DNA of 59,848 nucleotides from the NCBI GenBank assembly GCA_031291295.1, contig JARLJI010000145.1, positions 1-59,848 on the forward strand, read 5' to 3'. The notes under the pieces were generated by a model. That model was not told the DNA's origin, did not search any database, and worked only from the letters and a program-made list of their open reading frames with translations. The stretch comes from Rhodoferax sp. Its GTDB lineage: Bacteria > Pseudomonadota > Gammaproteobacteria > Burkholderiales > Burkholderiaceae_C. The position numbers and the translations under genes are program-made. Positions 54,051 to 59,848 of this stretch are shown here, piece after piece. The stretch's first letter is position 1. Every line of letters starts with the position of its first letter.

Positions 54051-56090
54051 ATGAGTTTGCAAGATCTGGTTGGCGCGGCTTTCGCGCCCGAGGGCGTGCT
54101 GTCGCGCGCGGCCGAGCAGTTCAAGCCGCGGCAAGAACAGGTGGCGATGGCGCTGGCCGTGTCGCGCACGATTGAAAACGGCGGCGCGCTGGTGGTCGAG
54201 GCGGGTACCGGCGTTGGCAAAACGTTTTCCTACCTGGTGCCTTCGCTGCTCAGTGGCGAACGCGTCCTGCTGTCAACTGCCACCAAGACATTGCAGGACC
54301 AGCTGTTTGGCCGCGATCTGCCGCGCTTGGTGCAGGCACTGGGGTTGCCTGTGCGCAGCGCCCTGCTCAAGGGCCGGGGCAGTTATCTGTGCCTGCACCG
54401 GCTGGAGCTTGCGCGCCGCGACGCGCAGTTGCCGGATCGCGGCTCGCTGCGCACCCTGGCCAAAATCGAACAATGGGCGCAGGTGACGCGCACCGGCGAC
54501 CTGGCGGAATTGCCGGGGCTGGACGAGCGCTCGCCGCTGATCCCGCTGGTCACCTCGACCCGCGAAAATTGCCTGGGCGCCCAATGCCCCCAATTCCGCG
54601 CCTGCCACGTCAACCTGGCGCGGCGCGAGGCACTGGCGGCCGACGTGGTGGTCATCAACCACCACCTGTTTTTTGCCGACCTGGCGGTGCGCGAGTCCGG
54701 CATGGCCGAGCTGCTGCCGACCGTGCGGGTGGCGATTTTCGACGAGGCGCATCAGCTCAACGAAACCGGCGTGCAGTTTCTCGGCACGCGTCTGACCACC
54801 GGGCAATTGCTGGACTTTGCGCGCGACATGCTGGCCGCGGGTCTGCAGCTGGCACGCGGGCTGGTCGACTGGCAGCAAGTGGTGTCGGCGATCGAGCGGG
54901 CGGCGCGGGAACTGCGCCTGGCGGTGGGCAAGGTCTATCCGGGCAGCAAATTGCGCTGGACGGGTGCCGCGCCAGAGAACGTTTCTGCGGATGCCTGGGC
55001 CCAGGCGCTGGAGGACCTGCATGCGGCCTGCAGCCAGGCCATGGCGGCGCTGGACACGGTCAGTGAGATGGCGCCCGATTTCGTGCGGCTGCACGAGCGT
55101 GCCAGCCAGTTCGCCGAGCGGGTGGCATGTTTTTCCGGCAAATGCGCACTGGAATCGGTGCGCTGGGTCGACGTGGGTACGCAGCTGCGGCTGGTGGAGT
55201 CGCCGCTGGATATCGCCAAAACGGTGCAAACACGGCTGCTGCAGGAAGGCCAGGAGGCGCAGGGGCTCAAGGCCTGGATCTTCACCTCCGCCACGCTGGG
55301 CGATGACCCGCAGCTGCGCTGGTTTACCGAGCCGTGCGGGCTGACCGGGGCCGAAGTTCTGCGGGTCGGCAGCCCGTTCGACTACGCGTGCCAGGCGGCC
55401 GTCTATGTGCCACGGCATTTGCCCAAGCCGAGCGATCCGGCGCACAGCGCGCAGGTGGCCGATCTGGTGGACGCGGCGCTGCGCCGGCTCGGTGGCCGCA
55501 CCCTGGTGCTGACCACCACGCTGCGCGCTCTGCGCAGCATCGGCGAGGCCTTGCAAAGCCGCTTTGAAGGCGCCGGCCTCGTCGAGGTTCTGGTGCAGGG
55601 CCAGATGCCCAAGCGGCGCCTGATGGAGCGATTTCGCGAGGGCGATGCCAACGGCTTGCCGGGCTGTGTGCTGGTGGCCTCGGCCTCATTCTGGGAAGGG
55701 ATCGACGTGCCGGGCGATGCCTTGCAACTGGTCATCATCGACAAGCTGCCATTTCCCCCGCCCAATGACCCGCTGGTGGAAGCGCGCGCGCAGCGCCTGG
55801 AGGCGCAGGGGCGCAGCCCTTTCAATGACTATTTTGTGCCCGAGGCGGCCGTGGCGCTGAAGCAGGGCGCCGGCCGGCTGATCCGGCGCGAGTCGGACCA
55901 GGGGGTGCTGGTGGTGTGCGATACGCGACTCGCCAGCATGGGCTATGGCCGGCGCCTGCTGGCGGCGCTGCCGCCGATGCGGCAACTGCAGTCCGAAGAT
56001 GAATTTCTCGAGGCGCTGGCGGCCCTGAATGCCGGGCGAGTGGTGCCGGACGCTACCAGATCTTCCACCATGGATCCGAGCTGGACTTGA
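54051..56090 (+). CDS. DinG/YoaA-family ATP-dependent DNA helicase
   Basis: The 679-residue superfamily-2 helicase has Walker A in EAGTGVGKTFSYL (51-58), the DEAH box in VAIFDEAHQLNE, and motif VI near GAGRLIRRESDQG. Four cysteines (114, 174, 179, 185) lie where XPD/DinG/YoaA helicases bind a [4Fe-4S] cluster. It is closer to YoaA by length (about 640) than to DinG (about 715). It would unwind 5' overhang or R-loop-type structures during repair. The start follows GGAGGTTGCCTG. Its 3' end overlaps the convergent bamD by 38 bases. Confidence 0.92.
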   Translation: MSLQDLVGAAFAPEGVLSRAAEQFKPRQEQVAMALAVSRTIENGGALVVEAGTGVGKTFSYLVPSLLSGERVLLSTATKTLQDQLFGRDLPRLVQALGLPVRSALLKGRGSYLCLHRLELARRDAQLPDRGSLRTLAKIEQWAQVTRTGDLAELPGLDERSPLIPLVTSTRENCLGAQCPQFRACHVNLARREALAADVVVINHHLFFADLAVRESGMAELLPTVRVAIFDEAHQLNETGVQFLGTRLTTGQLLDFARDMLAAGLQLARGLVDWQQVVSAIERAARELRLAVGKVYPGSKLRWTGAAPENVSADAWAQALEDLHAACSQAMAALDTVSEMAPDFVRLHERASQFAERVACFSGKCALESVRWVDVGTQLRLVESPLDIAKTVQTRLLQEGQEAQGLKAWIFTSATLGDDPQLRWFTEPCGLTGAEVLRVGSPFDYACQAAVYVPRHLPKPSDPAHSAQVADLVDAALRRLGGRTLVLTTTLRALRSIGEALQSRFEGAGLVEVLVQGQMPKRRLMERFREGDANGLPGCVLVASASFWEGIDVPGDALQLVIIDKLPFPPPNDPLVEARAQRLEAQGRSPFNDYFVPEAAVALKQGAGRLIRRESDQGVLVVCDTRLASMGYGRRLLAALPPMRQLQSEDEFLEALAALNAGRVVPDATRSSTMDPSWT

Positions 56091-56868
56091 AGCCGCGGCT
56101 CAGGTACTCGCTTTTCGGGTAGCTTTTTTCCATCACGCGTTTGGTATCGTCGCGCAGCTGTGTCATGCCCAGAGCGTCATAGGATTTCACCATGATGTAC
56201 AGGGCCTCTTCGAGCGCCGGAACATCGCGGTAGTCGCGCAAGGCCACCTCGGAGCGGTTGATGGCGGCCACATACGCGCCGCGCGTGTAGTAGTAGCGGG
56301 CCACATGCACTTCATAGGCGGCCAGCGAGTTGACAATGTAGGTCATGCGCTGGCGGGCGTCGGGGGTGTAGCGCGAATCGGGAAAACGGCTCGCCAGTTC
56401 CTTGAACGACTCGAACGAATCCTTCGCGGCTTTCTGGTCACGCTCCGACAGATCCTGGCGCGTCAGGAACGAGAACAGCCCCAGGTCGTCGTTGAAGTTG
56501 ACCAGGCCCTTGAGGTACAGCGCGTAGTCCATGGCCGGGCTGGCCGGGTGCAGTTTCATGAAACGGTCCAGCGTGGCAATCGCCTGGGCCTGCTCGCCGC
56601 CCTTGTATTGCGCGTACGCTTTGTCGAGCTGCGCTTGCTGCGCCAGGGGCGTGCCGGCAGCGCGGCCTTCGAGCTTCTCAAACAGCGGCACGGCCTTGTC
56701 ATAGCTGCCCGAGTCCATATTGTCTTTGGCTTCGGAGTAAATCTTGTTCGGGCTCCAGCCGGCGGTCTCATCCTTGGTCGTGGTGGAGCAGCCCGAGACG
56801 AGCGCGCCCAAGCTCACCAGCAGCAAGGCGGGGACAACCGATAATTTGGCACGAAGCGTCACAGGCAA
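56053..56868 (-). CDS. bamD: Outer membrane assembly lipoprotein BamD
   Basis: The 271-residue lipoprotein is part of the BAM complex that inserts beta-barrel proteins in the outer membrane. A lipoprotein signal ends with LVSGCSTT, Cys27 being the likely lipidated residue, and a following tetratricopeptide-like region (about 35-245) begins PNKIYSEAKDNMDSGSYDKA. Length and C-terminus are normal. Its start is six bases from the presumed rluD start on the opposite strand, so their promoters must lie inside each other's 5' regions. bamD next to rluD is a common betaproteobacterial arrangement. Confidence 0.96.
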   Translation of the reverse strand: MPVTLRAKLSVVPALLLVSLGALVSGCSTTTKDETAGWSPNKIYSEAKDNMDSGSYDKAVPLFEKLEGRAAGTPLAQQAQLDKAYAQYKGGEQAQAIATLDRFMKLHPASPAMDYALYLKGLVNFNDDLGLFSFLTRQDLSERDQKAAKDSFESFKELASRFPDSRYTPDARQRMTYIVNSLAAYEVHVARYYYTRGAYVAAINRSEVALRDYRDVPALEEALYIMVKSYDALGMTQLRDDTKRVMEKSYPKSEYLSRGFKSSSDPWWKIW

Positions 56869-56873
56869 CTTTC

Positions 56874-57905
56874 TTGAAACAAAGCCAATTGATTATATCG
56901 AGCGCCCTTGCGGGCGACGAACCGTCGCATGCCCTGGAGGACGCCGCGGAGGCCGGGCCCGAGGTCGAACTGCGCGAGCTCGTCATGGGCCCGCCACAGC
57001 ACGGCGAGCGGCTGGACCGGGCGCTGGTGGCGCTGGTGCCCGAGTTCTCGCGCAGCTACCTGCAGCAGTTGATCGAGGCGCGGGCGGTCAGCGTCAATGA
57101 CGCGGTGTGCCGCAAGCCCTCCATCCGGGTCAAGGCCGGCGACCGAGGGGTGATTGAATTGCGGCCCACGCCGCAAAGCCAGGCGTTCAAACCCGAGGCC
57201 ATGCCGATGGACGTGGTGTTCGAGGACGAACACCTGCTGGTGGTGAACAAGCCTGCAGGGCGGGTGGTGCATCCGGCGCCCGGCAACTGGAGCGGCACGC
57301 TGCTCAATGGCTTGCTGGCGCGCGACGAGGCGGCCCGGCTGCTGCCGCGCGCCGGTATCGTGCACCGGCTGGACAAGGACACCAGCGGCCTGATGGTCGT
57401 GGCGCGCACCCGGCAGGTGATGGATGCGCTGGTGCAGCTGATCGCGGCGCGCGAGGTGAGCCGGCAATACCTGGCACTGGCGCACCGTCGCTGGAGCGGG
57501 CCGGCCACGCGGCTGGTGGAGGCGCCCGTGGGACGCGATCCGCGCAACCGCCTGCGCATGGCGGTCGTGGATTTGAATCAAAACGCCGGCAAGTCCGCCA
57601 GCACCATGGTGGAGCTGCTACAAAATTGTGAGTTTGGTTGCTGGGTGCGTTGCACTTTGCAAACTGGCCGCACGCACCAGATTCGGGTCCATATGGCCTC
57701 CCTCGGCCATCCGCTGGTGGCGGACGAGGTGTATGGCGGCACGCCCGCGGCGGGCCTGCAGCGCCAGGCCCTGCACGCCTTCCGGCTGGCATTCGTGCAT
57801 CCGGTGACGGGGCAGGCGCTCGAGTTCCACGCGCCGCTGCCGCCCGATATGGAACAGGCCTTAATGGCCTGGGGCCTAAGTTACAATGCAGCGTCAAGAG
57901 CCTAG
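56874..57905 (+). CDS. rluD: 23S rRNA pseudouridine synthase D
   Basis: The 343-residue enzyme makes pseudouridines 1911, 1915 and 1917 of 23S rRNA. It has an S4 RNA-binding domain (about 42-100, GERLDRALVALVPEFSRSYL) and the catalytic Asp in IVHRLDKDTSGLMVVA. The start is uncertain: TTG 56874 and TTG 56889 are in frame, and the first ATG (56985) would sit just before the S4 domain and drop a variable N-terminal tail. A possible -10 element (TATATC at about 56893) lies within the first codons, which would favour a later start. Confidence 0.93.
   Translation: MKQSQLIISSALAGDEPSHALEDAAEAGPEVELRELVMGPPQHGERLDRALVALVPEFSRSYLQQLIEARAVSVNDAVCRKPSIRVKAGDRGVIELRPTPQSQAFKPEAMPMDVVFEDEHLLVVNKPAGRVVHPAPGNWSGTLLNGLLARDEAARLLPRAGIVHRLDKDTSGLMVVARTRQVMDALVQLIAAREVSRQYLALAHRRWSGPATRLVEAPVGRDPRNRLRMAVVDLNQNAGKSASTMVELLQNCEFGCWVRCTLQTGRTHQIRVHMASLGHPLVADEVYGGTPAAGLQRQALHAFRLAFVHPVTGQALEFHAPLPPDMEQALMAWGLSYNAASRA
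57617..57633. repeat. 17-bp microrepeat, degenerate
   Basis: GCTAC-N7-TGAGT within rluD. The left arm and AAAA centre fit the family, but the right arm is decayed. Confidence 0.2.
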
Positions 57906-58033
57906 TGCTCGCGCCTCGCTTGCCAGCTTGAGGTGCGCGTTGCCTGAACTGCAGGTTGCCGGCAACGCTCCGAATTGAATCGTCCCTGATTTTTGCGCTT
58001 CAAGGAGCGCCTTTTCCCGGAATCAACAACGAC

Positions 58034-58744
58034 ATGAATACGGCGGATGCCAAACGCGTCCTCGAAACTGCCTTGATCTGCTCGCAGCAGCCGCTGCCGG
58101 TGCGCGAGCTGTGCGTCCTGTTCAATGACGAACTGGGCGCCGACACCATCAAGTCGCTGTTACAGGATCTGCAAAACGACTGGAGCCAGCGCGGCGTCGA
58201 ACTGGTCAGCGTGGCCACGGGCTGGCGCTTTCAGAGCCGCCCCGAACTGCGCGAGTACCTGGACCGGCTGCACCCCGAAAAGCCGCCGCGCTACAGCCGC
58301 GCCACGCTGGAAACGCTGGCCATCATTGCGTATCGGCAGCCGGTGACGCGGGGCGACATGGAAGACATTCGCGGCGTCACCATCAACTCGCTGATCCTCA
58401 AGCAACTGGAAGACCGCGGCTGGGTGGAGGTGATCGGCCACCGCGAGACCGTTGGCCGCCCGGCACTGTTCGCCACCACCAAACAATTTCTCGACGACCT
58501 GGGCATCGAATCGCTGGACCAGCTGCCCGTGTCGGACAACGGATCGGGGCAGGCCGGCATGCTGGACGCCCTGAACACGCTGGACGACGCATCGCAGACG
58601 GCGCTGCCGATGGCAGATGCCGCCCCGGAATCCAGCGATGCGCACGACGCGGATGACACCGGCGACGAATCGATGCCAGCGACCCTGCTGGCCGACACCC
58701 CTGTCGGGGACGATACCACCCCACTCAACGGGACTCACGCATGA
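58034..58744 (+). CDS. scpB: Segregation and condensation protein B
   Basis: The 236-residue protein is the winged-helix partner of the SMC-ScpA condensin complex. Two winged-helix modules are visible: residues about 1-85 ([21 protein letters not shown]) and 90-170 ([29 protein letters not shown], with the segment [15 protein letters not shown] diagnostic). The C-terminal 60 residues are acidic and disordered. I chose ATG 58034. Its stop overlaps the next ATG by four bases. scpA is not in the window. Confidence 0.94.
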   Translation: MNTADAKRVLETALICSQQPLPVRELCVLFNDELGADTIKSLLQDLQNDWSQRGVELVSVATGWRFQSRPELREYLDRLHPEKPPRYSRATLETLAIIAYRQPVTRGDMEDIRGVTINSLILKQLEDRGWVEVIGHRETVGRPALFATTKQFLDDLGIESLDQLPVSDNGSGQAGMLDALNTLDDASQTALPMADAAPESSDAHDADDTGDESMPATLLADTPVGDDTTPLNGTHA

Positions 58745-59848
58745 ACGATCACAACGCCCCTGAATCGACCTCGCCACCGGAACTGGATGATGAGGAAAAA
58801 AAGGCTGTAGCCCTTACTGAACCTTCGCAGGATGCTGCTGATTCGGTAGCAAGCGAAACTTGGGACGACGACGCGGACGATGACGCCGATGAGGACGATG
58901 GCGCCGCGCATCGCCGCAAGCCGGCCCTCAGTGCGCCGCCCGTGCCGATCCGTTTCGCCGATGTGGTCTCGGGGCAGTTCGATGCCGACGAGGAGAGTGA
59001 GGAACTGCCCAGCCTGAAGCGCGTGCTGGCCCCGCAGGCCGAGAGCCCCAAGCTGCACAAGGTGCTGGCGCAGACCGGCCTGGGTTCGCGGCTCGAGATG
59101 GAGCAGCTCATCGTGGAGGGGCGCATCTCGGTCAACAACGAGCCGGCGCACATTGGCCAGCGCATCCAGTTCGGCGATCAGGTCAAGGTCAATGGCAAGC
59201 CGATCCGCTTTCGCGTCGATCCGCCGCCAGCGCGCGTGATCGCGTACCACAAGCCGGTGGGCGAGGTAGTCACCAACGACGATCCGCAGAACCGCCCCAC
59301 GGTGTTTCGCCGCCTGCCCAAGCTGGTGCAGGGCAAATGGCAATCGGTCGGGCGGCTGGACCTGAACACCGAAGGCCTGCTGCTGTTCACCAGCTCGGGC
59401 GAGCTGGCCAACAAGCTGATGCACCCGCGCTTCGGGCTGGAGCGCGAATATGCCGTGCGCGTGCTCGGCGCGCTGAGCAACGACGAAAAAAAGCGCCTGC
59501 TGGAGGGCGTGAAGCTGGACGACGGGGTGGCCCAGTTTGGCTCGATCGAGGATGGCGGCGGCGAAGGCTCGAACTGCTGGTACCGGGTGACGATTTCCGA
59601 AGGCCGCAACCGCGAAGTGCGCCGCATGCTCGAGGCGGTCGGTCACGCGGTCAGCCGCCTGATCCGCATCCGTTACGGCGCCATGGTGCTGCCGCGCGGG
59701 CTCAAGCGCGGCGCCTGGCTGGAACTCGACGAGCGTGATATCCGCGCGCTGGTGCAGGCGGCTGGTTCCCCCAATGGGACGGGACGCGGCGAGGCGCGCG
59801 GCCCGGGCGCCGGGGAATCGCAGGGGCGTGACGGCGCCGGCCGCGCGG
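58741..59848 (+). CDS. rluB: RluB-like 23S rRNA pseudouridine synthase, 3' truncated by the window
   Basis: From ATG 58741 the frame is open to the window end (369 codons). The N-terminal 75 residues are acidic and variable. An S4 domain follows ([20 protein letters not shown]), then the synthase domain with [15 protein letters not shown], the catalytic Asp in [14 protein letters not shown], and [20 protein letters not shown]. This order fits RluB, which makes pseudouridine 2605; the scpB-rluB neighbourhood is common. The Gly/Arg-rich tail is still running at the edge. The frame overlaps scpB by four bases. Confidence 0.9.
   Translation, partial: MNDHNAPESTSPPELDDEEKKAVALTEPSQDAADSVASETWDDDADDDADEDDGAAHRRKPALSAPPVPIRFADVVSGQFDADEESEELPSLKRVLAPQAESPKLHKVLAQTGLGSRLEMEQLIVEGRISVNNEPAHIGQRIQFGDQVKVNGKPIRFRVDPPPARVIAYHKPVGEVVTNDDPQNRPTVFRRLPKLVQGKWQSVGRLDLNTEGLLLFTSSGELANKLMHPRFGLEREYAVRVLGALSNDEKKRLLEGVKLDDGVAQFGSIEDGGGEGSNCWYRVTISEGRNREVRRMLEAVGHAVSRLIRIRYGAMVLPRGLKRGAWLELDERDIRALVQAAGSPNGTGRGEARGPGAGESQGRDGAGRA
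58834..58850. repeat. 17-bp microrepeat, GCTGC-N7-GTAGC
   Basis: Lies in the acidic N-terminal coding region of the rluB-like gene, again in a low-constraint protein segment. Four of five arm bases pair. Confidence 0.35.

Overview
The window looks like chromosomal DNA of a betaproteobacterium (Burkholderiales, most likely Comamonadaceae, of the Polaromonas/Rhodoferax/Variovorax/Acidovorax sort). The reasons are the high-GC coding sequence, close family resemblance of the core enzymes, a pyruvate dehydrogenase operon whose E3 carries its own lipoyl domain, a proteasome-like gene of a type I know from betaproteobacteria, and many short GCTAT-N7-ATAGC palindromes of a kind I recall from Comamonadaceae. 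Genus and species cannot be settled from sequence reading alone. No rRNA, tRNA, CRISPR array, phage or replication origin was seen. The only clear mobile DNA is the end of an IS3-type element at the left edge.

Layout. 1-7 kb: IS end, a small envelope/stress trio (DUF883, YqjE-like, YqjK-like), a bactofilin, a three-gene set (N-formylglutamate amidohydrolase, acetylpolyamine amidohydrolase, L-2-hydroxyglutarate oxidase-like), pyrD and rpiA. 7-14 kb, minus strand: a DUF4124-glutaredoxin fusion, oligopeptidase A, folD and a two-component pair that diverges from aceE. 14-21 kb: aceE, aceF, a proteasome/HslV-like Ntn hydrolase, and lipoyl-E3 lpdA. 21-27.5 kb, minus strand: alanine dehydrogenase, an acetyl-CoA-synthetase-like ligase, a second (alpha/beta) pyruvate-type E1, an E2, and an acyl carrier protein. 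27.5-33 kb: a thiolase gene relic and single-gene units (GYD protein, VOC, NlpC/P60, acuI, a PQQ sugar dehydrogenase-like protein, a YhbW-like monooxygenase). 33-37 kb: branched-chain 2-oxoacid dehydrogenase bkdA1-bkdA2-bkdB. 37-40 kb: an ECF sigma/anti-sigma pair diverging from a metallophosphoesterase and a CuA-like cupredoxin. 40-45 kb: an HpaB/4-hydroxybutyryl-CoA-dehydratase-like flavoprotein with a divergent TetR, an isochorismatase-fold hydrolase and prpE. 45-52 kb: sucA-sucB-lpd, then zapE. 52-60 kb: a coiled-coil secreted protein, a PP2C phosphatase, a DUF465 protein, a DinG/YoaA-like helicase, bamD, rluD, scpB and a truncated rluB-like gene.

How the genes fit together. Four different 2-oxoacid dehydrogenase systems lie within about 37 kb: homodimeric-E1 PDH, an alpha/beta PDH-like system with an ACP, BKD and OGDH. 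Only two of them carry their own E3. Around them are genes that make or use their substrates and products (alanine dehydrogenase, acetyl- and propionyl-CoA synthetases, acryloyl-CoA reductase). The two most unusual items are the proteasome-like hydrolase translationally coupled inside the PDH operon, and the E1-E2-ACP-ligase operon preceded by an FNR-type box placed like a class II activator site. A divergent pair of matching ECF promoters at 38.3 kb gives a readable regulon, and a dispersed 17-bp palindrome recurs across the window, three times inside lipoyl-domain linkers.
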